Assembly: GCA_030762935.1 (NCBI GenBank)
Contig: CM060900.1
Location: 387,275,132 to 387,339,131 of the forward strand
Direction: 5' to 3'
DNA length: 64,000 bases
Origin: Hymenopus coronatus
Lineage: Eukaryota > Arthropoda > Insecta > Mantodea > Hymenopodidae
Positions 24,231 through 34,550 of this stretch are shown here, in pieces. The notes below the pieces were generated by a model. The model was not told the origin of the DNA. It did no database searches and saw nothing but the letters and a program-made list of their open reading frames with translations. Made by a program: the position numbers and the translations under genes. Each line of letters starts with the position of its first letter. Within the stretch, counting starts at the first letter, position 1.

Positions 24231-26229
24231 ACTAGGTATAGTTTGGGGTTATTGTACGGGTTCAAAAGGAGCCACTTAAGAAATAAGTTGGGTGTTTTCA
24301 GCCTATGCATGCAGCATAGGCTTCCTGTTTTACGTAGCACTTTCGCTTGAAACATACTCCACAGGCGCAGATCTCCATGGTCTGCAAATACGCTTGCTTA
24401 TATCATCTAGAGATTTTGATTCTACTCTCGGTATAGACGAAGTCGCAGATCACTTTCATCCCTTTGAAGGTTATATGCTTCAGACAAGTTCATTATCAGT
24501 TGATTAAAATTAATAAATCTACTTTGTTGTTATAATTTACACATAGTACCAATAAATCTAAATTAAAATGGAAATATAGCAAACCCAGATGCGCTCTGCT
24601 AAGTCCGCAATGTAAGTTGTGTATGATAGCATTTTATATTACCCAAATATAGAACACTAATAAGTAATGTAGATGTGCAAAATAGTATTTGCAGAATATA
24701 ACAAATTATAACAAAGGAAGATGCTAAACACTTCCTTCGTCCTTAATGGGATAGTTCGGTAAAAACTATGATAATAATTTAAAAAAAAATCCATGTTTGG
24801 CCTTTATGTATTATCAAATTCGTTTTTTTTTCTAGGACGTATATTTTAATGTGGATGAACTAGAGGTAGTTATTTTAGGATTTAAACAGGAGGAGTGTGC
24901 CAGTTGTACTGGTGCTTTTCATGGATTTATTATATAATTTCTTCTTTCCGTTTACTAGAATGTGTGGCTGGTATTGATTATTAAGTGATTATCGTGTTAT
25001 CATGTTAATAGTTTTAAATGTGTTATAAAAATCGCATATTCATAGTAGTAGATCAAGTCAATATCATGCACACACTTTTTAATGTATTTTCCCCAAATAA
25101 GCATTTTACACGTTTTCGACATATACGTTTTAAGTTACCAGATGAAATTTTGCCATAAGTTCAACCACTGAAAAGTAAACAAAGCTTATGACGCACTGAT
25201 TTTGTAACAGGCACATTAACCTCACCAACGTTTAAAACATATCTTCTTTACATAAAATGTAATTGACGAGAGATTAAACAGCATTTTATGTTTATTATCA
25301 TTCTTAAGATGCTTCTCCTACTTGTTTTTATCTCAATAAAGGAAACTAAACAAATGTTCTTTAAACTATGAAAATGGATTCCCAAGGAATATTTTTAATA
25401 AAATAGTTAAAATCCTCATTTATAATGGATTTCAGTAACCGTTAAACGTACTCCCATCAGACTTTGCAACAACTTCTACTTTACATATGTAACATGTAAT
25501 AAGAGTTGAAAAGTCTCATTAAAAATAACGCACACATTTGGCCCACCCCTTAATATGTTTGTTATTGTTCTGTATACCTGTTCTATTGGCGAGATTCAGT
25601 TAAAAAACGAAACATCACTCCCATAGTTTATAAATCTAAACAGATCTCTTTCTCCCGTGTTTAAATAAAATTACGAGTGTTGAAAGCTGTGAAGATAATG
25701 CTTTGCAGAGCCCAACCAGATGACATACATGAGTGATAGATGCCAACTCCACTCTTTGAGATTGGATCCAGGTATCTCCCCCACCAGAGATATAAATATC
25801 CCCGTTAGCAACCTTGGCGGATGAACACAGACACCTCAATTATTGAGCGAGTCAACGGAAATAAAAGCCTAAGAAACAAAACGAGAAAGCGAAGGAGGGA
25901 GATCGAAAAGGATGACTAACCAGCCACGTTTGTCTCTCCTCCTCTCTCTCTCTGCCACAAAAGATGAGATTTGTTGGCTAACTTAAACACAGGTTTTATG
26001 GCTTATTTGCTAAGTAGGCGTTGAGACAGTGCTTTATTGCCAATTAAAATGAGACTATTTAAAGTGGTTGCAGCAACTCGCTGTACATAATAGGATAACG
26101 CCTATTTTCATTAAAGCTGTAATAACTCCTTCTGATGTTGCGCATTGTTCAAGTCAGTCACCAGTCTTTAAGTACTACAACGAAGTCCAACGTTAGAGCC
26201 ACAAGTTCGAATCATGAGGAATACTGTCC
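24231..26229. other. Gene-free stretch
   Basis: No gene or dispersed repeat is recognised. Confidence 0.5.
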
Positions 26230-26325
26230 TGGTGACTTTAACCAAATATGTCACGATAGCATCAGGGGCGCGGCGGTCCGCCCTAAAATCGGAGACTTCC
26301 ACCAAATATGTCATGACGCACTCGC
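26230..26325. repeat. Imperfect direct repeat, period about 60 bp
   Basis: GACTTTAACCAAATATGTCA at about 26233 recurs as GACTTCCACCAAATATGTCA at about 26293, each followed by CGA/TGA. It may be two units of a small tandem repeat or part of an unknown element. Confidence 0.5.
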
Positions 26326-28726
26326 GTCGTCAAATGATGCTTCCTAGTACCTCAATTAAGTGAACCGCAGACGGTGTTTAGCGTTACGGGACTTGAGGGA
26401 TGGATACTCAGGGAATGGACATAGTCAGAGGTTTCGAGGTTTATACTTATCCTAAAGTTAAACCTAAAAGTAGGAGACTGGGCCAAGTGTGCTGAAGGGT
26501 AGTATCCTACTTGAAATCAGACCTACGAGAGAGGTAACTCGAGGTAATAGTCAAAATATATTTACATTAAACTACAAAGAGATGATGATATTGTGCTTTT
26601 TTACAAGTTGATGATGATAATTCAGATTGTGGCCCTCTTACCTTATTACCCGGGGAGCGTGACGATGATCTCGAGGCAGCGCGGGAGCTCCTGAAGTATT
26701 TTACTATGAATATAAACTAACTTCCCTTTTGAGATCTGAGTGTCGTGAATTCTGGAAGCAGTTGTGGCCATAAGACGTGTGATTACATAAACCCGTCTTT
26801 AAATATGTTTTTTAAAACTAACTTAAGTAATAGGTTTGAATTATCCTAATAAGGCATAGCTGATATCGGCAGCCAGCAAACAGGTTCACGTACAACAGTT
26901 ATAATATGGGATATTCGATACTACCAGGACCTGATTTAGCGCCTAGTCAACAGCGGAAGCCGTACTTCCCTGTCTCAGATTTACATGCGATTGCTAGCAG
27001 ATAATTAACCATTATTACGGGTAAAATATAAATTCAGAGGTTTAATCGTCAAATCAGTTTAAATCGTGACATCAGTGAAATGGAAATGGTTAACAATGCC
27101 GCTGTTGGACTCAAGAACAGTAATAGAAACTGAAAGAAAAGTTTCAAAAGTAGTTAGAAAGAGACGCAATAACTAAGCTTCTGTATGACTAGTGGCAGTA
27201 CTAATGGCCACAAGGAGGCAGCTGGAGTGAATCCCGGTACATACATTAGGTACGTCTCTGTCCTATAAGATGCAGCTGTGAAGTTTGGAAAATCTTCTCT
27301 ATGTAAGACATCTTTTTGAAATTTATACCAGTTGTTACACACACTATTTTGATATCTTTGCCATATATCAGAATTCCAGCTTGCATATTTAGTCAAATAA
27401 TAACTTTTTACTCTCAAGGTCATTTTTGTAAAAAATGAGCCATGTGATGTATTTTTAAAACTGTTCACAGAAAAATTCAAGTCTTACAGCAAACAATTTA
27501 CAAATAGATTTGTATTTTATCTTAACTCTAATTATTCTAGAAAAAATATTTACTTTTTGTATTCTCAAAAACTCTTGATTTTTCCAGACTTGATCATTTA
27601 TTTCTCAATATTTGAGCATTATTTCGGAAACTATAAAACCATTTTCTTTAATGGACTTTGGAGAGGAAGTATACCATTTTTAAACAAACTAGTAAACAAT
27701 TTAATCGCGTGTAGCATTTTCAGTATGGAAAGGTGTTGGGGGAAAAAGTTTGCGGGAAGGTTTAACTTTGGGCCGTTTGATAATAAGCATGCGCCTGCAC
27801 ATTTAAAGTTGCACTTACTTGGTAGTTACAGGTGTGCTAAGAGGAAAAAGCTATATATTTTCTGAAAGTTGTGAATTTATATTACCTTATTATTTGAAAA
27901 AAAATATTTTGAATTTTCCACAATTGTTTGCCAAATTTCAGACATGCGCCACCTTAAGGATAAATCCTAGTATTTGTGTTCAAATAAAAAAATAAGCGTA
28001 TGGCTGCATAAAATCTGAGTCGAGATTGGGAAAGGCTCCTTAATTGTTATGTAGATCTACATATTACATTACCGAAAAAAAGAAAGATATTCTCTATAAT
28101 TTAACGTGTCAAGCTAAAGATATATTGGTTTATAACTTGACAACTGTAGCAAGTTTATTGTGAATAGAGAATGTTAACCAATACATCACCTGCTGTAGCT
28201 GTGAGCGTAGCTCCATTTAACTTTTGCTCTAATGTTTCGTTCTTTCATGTCGCCTTCAACAATATATTTTCAGAGAACAACACACGAAAGAACTTGGTGA
28301 CGCCACACAGATTGTCTGAGGGTTCATCAGGATAATGACAGAGATGTTTTGTCTCCTTGTGTGGGTATGGTGCATCTCTCCATTGCTGTGCCATTCTTGT
28401 AATTTATAGCGAAAAATAGAACTCATGATGTCTGAGAGTCAGTTGAAAAGTGTGGGCTTATGTTCTCCTGACAGAAAAGAGATGCGTTTTCAAAGGATTG
28501 GATGCGGTGGAGAGACGTAAATTCTCTTAACCTCCGTAGTTTTCAAGGAGTAAACAAAGAGGATAATTTAGTGCAATACTTATAAATCAATACCACAATC
28601 ATTTATTACTAAAGTTATTTGATTACATTTTGTAACCCAGCACTGCAAGGGAAAACCGCAGTGAACCAGCCTCCACATATACTGAAATTGAACTGTTACG
28701 TTTTAACGGTACTTGCGGTACTGAGG
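26326..28726. other. Gene-free stretch
   Basis: The longest open frames are 27154-27480 on the minus strand (108 codons) and 27557-27865 on the plus strand (102 codons). Neither shows a domain I recognise. They are more likely chance or part of an unclassified repeat than genes. Confidence 0.45.
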
Positions 28727-28745
28727 TGTGTGTGTGTATGTGTAC
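28727..28745. repeat. Short GT microsatellite
   Basis: About seven GT units with one interruption. It lies just beyond the 3' end of the minus-strand F-family copy. Confidence 0.7.
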
Positions 28746-29225
28746 GTTACAGAGGGGTATTCCGCACTCCAACCGTGGGCGTATTGCACATCATACCCCG
28801 AGAGGAAGGATGAAATGAGTGTAATTTCAGAGGGCGGTCGACATCCGGACAGGGAGAAAGCCGTTGCGGAGGTTTCCTAACAGTCCGTGACTCAGTCCCG
28901 AATTGACCATCTGAGTCCGGAGACAACCACTAGAGCCATCCCGCCTCCGAGAGCTGCATTTCTGGAGCAGTCACCTTCACGAAAATCCTTTCTGCCGCAG
29001 TCCTCGACAACACTTGCAACCCTGATAAAGATCAGTTGGGATGAAATGAAGGGACAGGAAGCTCTGGGGAATGAAGAGTCCTCTCCAGCATTCGCCTAAT
29101 GACCATTGGCCCCGAAAAACCCATGGCTCAAAGAGGTCGGCCGTGGGGAACCGACCCCAGTACTTCCCGATTACAAGTCCCAAAAGAAACGCCTGAGCCA
29201 CCTGGCTCAGTGGTACTGAGGTGTA
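28746..29225 (-). repeat. F-family long SINE-like repeat, copy F2
   Basis: On the minus strand it begins with a tRNA-like head (CCACCTGGCTCAGTGG lies at its outer end on the plus strand). It continues with GGGGTCGGTTCCCCACGGCC, CATGGGTTTTTCGGGG, TTAGGCGAATGCTGGAG, AGGGTTGCAAGTGTTGTCGA, GGACTGCGGCAGAAAGG and GCAGCTCTCGGAGGCGGGAT. It ends near CCTCTCGGGGTATGATGTGC. The motif order matches F1, so this is one family of roughly 450-480 bp. Open frames on both strands here are by-products. Confidence 0.7.
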
Positions 29226-29746
29226 CTTATCCCGCTGAAGTGACAATCGTCTATACTCTTAATGGTATCTGTGAGGTGACATTGTTTGAATCAAGGTTAT
29301 CTTTAGCAACCAACAGGGGTTTTAATCTTCTATTTAGTTGGAGCCCATTACAGGCAATTATGACGGGCTTTTAGCATGAGAAAATAAAATTCAGTCCTAA
29401 ATTTGAAATAATATGTATACTCAGAGTGCTCGCTATCTCCCTGACGCAACGCTTTGGTTTGTCTCATTGCCTAAATCATAATTATTCGCATTACATATTT
29501 TGAAGCTAAACCCTAATAGCCAAAATACCAATGTCAGCAATGAAAGAGTACGTCAACCACCCGATACTTTAAGGGTTAGCATGAGTAGACCGCTCATATT
29601 TTAAATTTATATAAGCTGGTATTAACCACAATTAAAGTAAAATATAAATAGAGTATATGTTTAAAATGAAATAAATTCAAATGTAACATTAAAAGTTACA
29701 TGCGGCACGTGCTGATTAAATAAACATTGACTTGAATTTACCTTAT
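29226..29746. other. Unannotated sequence
   Basis: No gene or recognised repeat. Confidence 0.45.
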
Positions 29747-29782
29747 TGCTATACTTAATGACGCTTTTCATTAAGTATAGCA
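29747..29782. repeat. Perfect 15-bp hairpin
   Basis: TGCTATACTTAATGA (29747-29761) and its exact reverse complement (29768-29782) flank a 6-base loop. It is not followed by a U-run, and no gene ends nearby. Confidence 0.85.
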
Positions 29783-30454
29783 TTCTCATCTGTTGAACAA
29801 AGCCGTCCTAAAAGCTGGTCACGCCGCGTTTTAGAATGAAATTTGTTTTCGTCACTGATAATTTGCGCGCGATTTATAGGTGCAGATGCACATGTCTCAG
29901 ACAACGTTGACGGGATAGCTGATAGCTGTCGGTCTGTGGGTCTGATGTGACAACCTCTGGCCTCCCGTGCTGCGAGCGCTCATTAAAAATCGTGCAATGC
30001 CGAGTTCATGTCTGGCGTACCCTATGAGATTAGAACTTAGAGTGAATGTGTGTATATTTTACGCATGCTCGTACTATAGTAAGGTTGCATATTCACTCCG
30101 CGAGCATGTGCATCCGCTAAAAATGTTTTTAAGAAATAAGAATTCCAATGGAATATCTAGACGAAAATTCAGAATTTAATTTCCTGACAGACAACTTCGT
30201 GTAGCAATGACATATAGAACATAGTGGATAGCTTTAACTGAACCGGTTCTGTGAATAACAAGAAAAGCCAAAGAAACCGTCCCTCCTTACTGAGGAAAAA
30301 ACTTTACGAAAACGGTGCTACCTTGGAACGTAATCCCAGCAAATGTTTGAAGCATTAGGACAGTATGCAGAATTTTCAAGAACACGAGATTACTCAAAGT
30401 AAATCCCTACGTAATCTCAGTATCTCACCAATCTAACTCAAATTAGATTCATTT
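29783..30454. other. Unannotated sequence
   Basis: No gene or recognised repeat. Confidence 0.45.
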
Positions 30455-30661
30455 TGTATTATTTTATTTGTTAATGAGGCTGTCAGTTGCCAGGATTATA
30501 CCAGCGCCGCCGGTATTCCGTACCGCAGGAGTCCTTTATCATGCCAATAAGTCTACACTGGGGATGTCGCTTTTAAACACTTAAAAACCATCGATCTGGG
30601 TAGGGTTTGAGCCCGCGAACTTGAGTTCAAAAAGCCAGCGCCACCCAGACCGACCCCATTA
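30455..30661 (-). repeat. G-family tRNA-derived SINE
   Basis: The minus strand reads GGGTCGGTCTGGGTGGCGCT, then box B-like GCGGGCTCAAACCC, and GATCGATGGTTTTTAAGTG. The central motif is TAGACTTATTGGCATGATAA followed by AGGACTCCTGCGG, with the end at CCTCATTAACAAATAAAAT. From general familiarity this architecture (tRNA head, a TAGATTTACTGGCATGTAAA-like centre, an AAATAAAA end) is common among arthropod SINEs. It abuts a mariner-like 3' end. Confidence 0.75.
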
Positions 30662-30663
30662 TT

Positions 30664-30756
30664 GTAGAAGAACTGGTTCGTGTGAATGATAATTTCATGA
30701 GAGGATGTGGAATATGTATAAGACAAGATGATCAGCACTTCCAGCATCTTCTATGA
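30664..30756 (+). pseudogene. Mariner-like transposase C-terminal remnant
   Basis: An uninterrupted 30-codon segment encodes VEELVRVNDNFMRGCGIC and then IRQDDQHFQHLL before a TGA. It matches the C-terminus of the full-length relic at 15.66-16.65 kb (NFIRRCRSLIDADGRHLQHLL region) and the minus-strand relic at 53.5 kb. Only the last 30 residues survive. The upstream part is replaced by a G-family SINE. Confidence 0.75.
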
Positions 30757-31572
30757 TAAGGGTGAATAATGCATATTGTTATTTTTAATCTCTTGTGTCC
30801 AACTTTTACTGAGTGCTCGCGGCACCAGACTCAAAGACTGGTAGGTAACAATTATCCGTCAACATTCACTGAGAAGTACTCTGGTAAACACAGATAAATG
30901 TTATCACAATGATGGTTATGTTGCCCACGTTGAAAATCAAGAGGACTTTCTTTGCATCAAATATAGCATTTTTTCTGTTTCAGACATTCAGAGCATTTCT
31001 GTGTTGTTCAATGCCACATAAAAATTCTTTTAGCAGAATTAATTTGCTCCCATCGGGACAATCTTCGCTGGTACAACGTAATCGGAAAATCACATTTCAC
31101 TGGGTTAGGGACCTTAATATAAGTAGTTAAGGGTAGTTCTCTTTGCAGTTTCATCATGTATTAAATTAATGAAAGTACCACAGATTTTACTAAGGAATCA
31201 ATCTCGTTTTCCATTTCTCACGATCTTGAAAGCGTCATGTGCACCAGAAACTGCTGCGCAACACAATTGCACGTCTTATTTACACGAATGATGACTGACA
31301 CTCATTTTTACGGGCGGCACAAATAAAAAATGATGACTGCGGGAAAATTTGAGAACATATACATCCAGCTTTATTTTGTTTGCTTTCTTTAAAGTTTACT
31401 TTATGTTTGCTTGTAGAGGGCACGTACTAATCGGAGTCACGCCGTAATGACGTGATAAATACCTTACATAATCTTAAACCTTAATTTTTTGTAGCAGATC
31501 CACTGCCCAGAGGACAGATTATTATAATATTGCATACAGTTCACTAGCTGAAGTAGAGTAAACTAACCATTA
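30757..31572. other. Unannotated sequence
   Basis: The first bases may be the 3' non-coding end of the mariner-like remnant. Otherwise nothing is recognised. Confidence 0.45.
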
Positions 31573-31800
31573 GTCGGGTCCCCATGGCCGCGCTCGCTAA
31601 GGTGCCTAGCTTTGGTGCTTCGCGGTACAGGGATCGCGGGTTTGGGTCCCAGTTCGGGCATAATTATTTATCAGTAAGTAAAAACGGCAAACAAGAAGGA
31701 AAATAACAGAAACGTAAAGGGAAAAAACTTGAATAAGTGTTGAAATTAAAACAAGAAAGGGGAAAAAAACTCTTCAGCCAGGACATCTATACCACTTCCT
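31573..31800 (+). repeat. E-family tRNA-derived SINE, copy E4
   Basis: The head is GGTCCCCATGGCCGCGCTCG, with box B-like GCGGGTTTGGGTCCC and body AAAACGGCAAACAAGAAGG followed by AACAGAAACGTA. The same AAAACGGCAAACA tract is seen in E5 and, in reverse, in E2 and E3. The 3' limit is approximate. Confidence 0.75.
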
Positions 31801-31841
31801 CCTTTATTGTTATGACTGTAGTAATACTGTCGGTCATTTGG

Positions 31842-32112
31842 ATTAGGCTATTGGTAATAATTCCATTCTTAAATTGCTGCGGTTCTTAATGTCCCATCTT
31901 AGATATTTTCGGCGTAAAAGAAGTTTAATTTTGCCCAGAGATCTTTTTACCAGGTTTGGGGTTATTTTACGTGCCATAAATCTACGACACAGGATCAACA
32001 GCTTCACTTTCCTGCCGAAGGAAGCCATGCTAAGGATTTTTAAGCCCGAAAAAAAATTCATCGCCTTTTGCCGAGTTTGAACCCGCTATCTTGGGAACCA
32101 GAGGTTAGCAAC
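31842..32112 (-). repeat. B-family tRNA-derived SINE, copy B4
   Basis: The minus strand carries CTCTGGTTCCCAAGATAGCG, box B-like GGGTTCAAACTCGG, and TTCGGGCTTAAAAATCCTTA. It continues with GCATGGCTTCCTTCGGCAGG, TGTCGTAGATTTATGGCACG and, at the end, GAACCGCAGCAATTTAAGAA. All are shared in order with B1-B3. The open frames seen here on both strands are repeat by-products. Confidence 0.75.
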
Positions 32113-32695
32113 GTATTAATAATTATAAATTAATAGCATGTTATTCCAAATTAATGCACATGACCAGGAGTTTGAGAGATTAGATTCAAAACATTAAAAA
32201 TAATTAAACCATTCCGGGTGTTGATTATTAATAATGGTCGTTTAGGATATCAAACGAGAATTCTTGTTGTCTAGAGCTAAGGTTACTGCAACAGATACAA
32301 AATGCAAATGTTCGAATGGGCTGGAAAATTCGAGTAGGAAGTTGGCGACAGCCCGGAATTAATGGGACAATGGAGTCGAAGGTAATCGAAACTTTAAACA
32401 TGGATTGGGTGTTATTGGTTTTGATAACTCCTTCGGGGAAATGATCCGAATCCTGCGGTGCACTTGCCTTTAACTTCCCCTCAAAACTATCGATTTATTT
32501 ATCAATACATAGAGAGTAGAACCTGGCGCCCGGCTGGGTGACTCACGCACTCAGGTCAAGTGAGCAGATGCGTGGGAATAGATTACGGCTGGCGACGTCA
32601 CAGAGGATTCTCCTCTGTAACTAGTTGTGAAAGACCGACTTACAGTTAGAATCTTCCGGCAGTATTTGTTTAATGGACTAGAGTGAGTTAATAGT
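32113..32695. other. Unannotated sequence
   Basis: No gene is recognised. A small hairpin (ACAGAGGA TTC TCCTCTGT) lies near 32600. A TGGCGCCCGGCTGGG motif near 32524 recalls retroelement primer-binding sites but is weak. Confidence 0.4.
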
Positions 32696-32890
32696 GCCGA
32701 CCCCCATGTCCGCTCTCACTAAAGTGCTAGCTTTGGTACCCCGTGGCGCAGGAGATCGCTATTTTGAGCCCCACCTTGGGAATACGTGTTTATGCGCTTT
32801 TACATATTTGTATCTATAACTAAAACGGCAAACAAATATGAAAACAACAGAAACGTAGGGGTAAATTAAGAAAGTGAATAAAATATATTG
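32696..32890 (+). repeat. E-family tRNA-derived SINE, copy E5
   Basis: The head is ACCCCCATGTCCGCTCTCAC, followed by GCTAGCTTTGGTACCCCG and a decayed box B (TTTTGAGCCCC). The body has GTGTTTATGCGCTTTTACA and AAAACGGCAAACAAATATG. It is more diverged than E4. Confidence 0.7.
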
Positions 32891-33620
32891 CTTTTATCTT
32901 GTTTACTCGTTTGCAAAAGACCGTTAGCCTACTAGAGATATGTCTTAAAGGACACAGTAAGAAGGTGCCACGCTTAAATTCTCTATTATGGGAAGTCAAA
33001 TGCTAAGGTGCGATGAGTGATAGAATTCTTGTGGTACAACTCCGCTGACACTGTTCGTGTTGCTCGATAAACCTATCAGCAGACATTTACAAATTGTTTA
33101 ATTTTTAGTTACGAGTATATATTTCAATTTCAAGAGAAAATATTTCAGCTATTTTTTGCGTTTAAATGTAGTCTTTTGGGCACTTTTAGTAAAAATTACT
33201 GGTTTTGAATTTAGACACACCATGTATATGTAAGTATAAAAAATGTTTGTTACACTTGTGAAGGTATAGACAAACGAGCGCGGTTCATCCCACATTCAAC
33301 TTGGAGACCAAAACCCAGCTGTTTTCTGCAAAATAACTATGGCTGCAATCACAGCCAAGGTCGTTTCCTTTCTCTTCCCTCTGGAACAGTAGCGCTAGAT
33401 CACAGTGCAGAGTAACCTCTTTAAAAAAACACCACAACAAAATGTTTAATTCAGTTATTTACGACTCGTATGTGTAATGCTGAAGCAATGTAGCAGTTTG
33501 ATTTTTACTCCTTTTCAGTTCCCTATTTGCTATGTGTGTGTGTTAGCAAAATATATAGTAGTCCTAAACTGGTACGGATGTGCAATTCAAACCTGCTAAC
33601 ATCCTACCTCTGTCTTCGCG
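32891..33620. other. Unannotated sequence
   Basis: No gene or dispersed repeat is recognised. Confidence 0.45.
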
Positions 33621-34550
33621 AGAGTGCCCCTGTTTTTGACGAAAAGTCCCGTTGTATAATTTCTACAGGCGGAAGAGCAATTCGCCCTGTCCGGTATAAC
33701 CAAAGAGACGGCAAAGTTTTACTAAGTCATTTCTGAGCTCTAGTAGCACTAAGCGATTGAATTCGACGGTATTACCTCCTTACCACCCGAGGCATTCCCC
33801 CGGTTAAAAGCGGAACACGAGCAACGTATCTGTGGAGAAGTTTTGTGACCGCAAACCGTCTCAGTTCCTGCGACACCTCAGAAACCTGGCGCCCGCGGTA
33901 CCGGACGGCTTGCTGTGAAGCATCAGTAGCAGCCGACTACCGACAAACCTCCAGTCCATCTTGGCCAGCCAACAGGACGCCATCCTTAATACATTGCCCC
34001 AGCTAACCAATGCGTGCTGGAGATAGTACCACGGTTGCCGCAGACACCCTTGGGTGGACCACGCAAGCTATCTGCAGAAGATCCAGTAGCCAACGTATTA
34101 GGTAACCGCCTTTCAGGTTACCCGCGATAGGTGATTTCACTCACATTCACGCAGCCGAAGTAGAGATGGACGCAAAACTCCAGCTACCGTTATACCCGCT
34201 ATTGTTGATACAACTACAGGTTTATGGAACCGGGCCGGAAACACACAGCCCCATACTATTTCAGCTTGTAGGAAGACCGGACCGGAAGGCTTCAGCGGGC
34301 GCCTGCTACTACAACACCAATACTATAGGTCACCGTGCGCAACATCAAACGCAGGTCCCTCATTAACATGCGTACCGAACTCGGTGCAAACTCTTACCTG
34401 AACCTCGACATTTGTCAATAATCGTTATTGGGGTTGACTGCCTATCCTTCCTGATTCTCTTACTGGATTTCCGTCCTAAACGCTTCCTGGATGGACTCAG
34501 TGCTGTCAGTTCCAGGCACGCCCATAAACACGCAGATGGCCATTTCAAGT
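33621..34550 (+). pseudogene. Ty3/gypsy-like retrotransposon gag-protease relic
   Basis: Ty3/gypsy Gag builds the retroelement particle, and the protease matures it. The fragment is spread over several frames with stops. In order it shows a Gag N-terminal block (QAEEQFALSGITKETAKFY, then LPPEAFPRLKAEH) in one frame, DRKPSQFLRHLRNLAPAVP and SRLPTNLQSILASQ in a second, and a degenerate zinc-knuckle-like stretch (GACYYNTNTIGHRAQ, cysteines partly lost). It ends with a protease C-terminal block (IGVDCLSFLILLLDFRPKRF, then LDGLSAVSS). The central protease part with the catalytic Asp is missing. No reverse transcriptase, integrase or LTR is seen. It is an inactive fragment, and its GC content is higher than its surroundings. 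Confidence 0.75.

Noticed and set aside
24003..24350. 115-codon plus-strand open frame
   Set aside because: It is the antisense of the A1 SINE (minus strand). The same spurious frame appears over the other A copies.
27154..27480. 108-codon minus-strand open frame as a gene
   Set aside because: No familiar motif and no supporting neighbouring exons. Without a database search it cannot be supported.
30553..30747. 64-codon minus-strand frame
   Set aside because: It is the antisense of the mariner-like C-terminal remnant and the adjoining G-family SINE.
32522..32545. Primer-binding site of an LTR retrotransposon
   Set aside because: The TGGCGCCC match is short, and no LTR end or duplicate LTR was found beside it. 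It is kept only as a note to the gag-pro relic.
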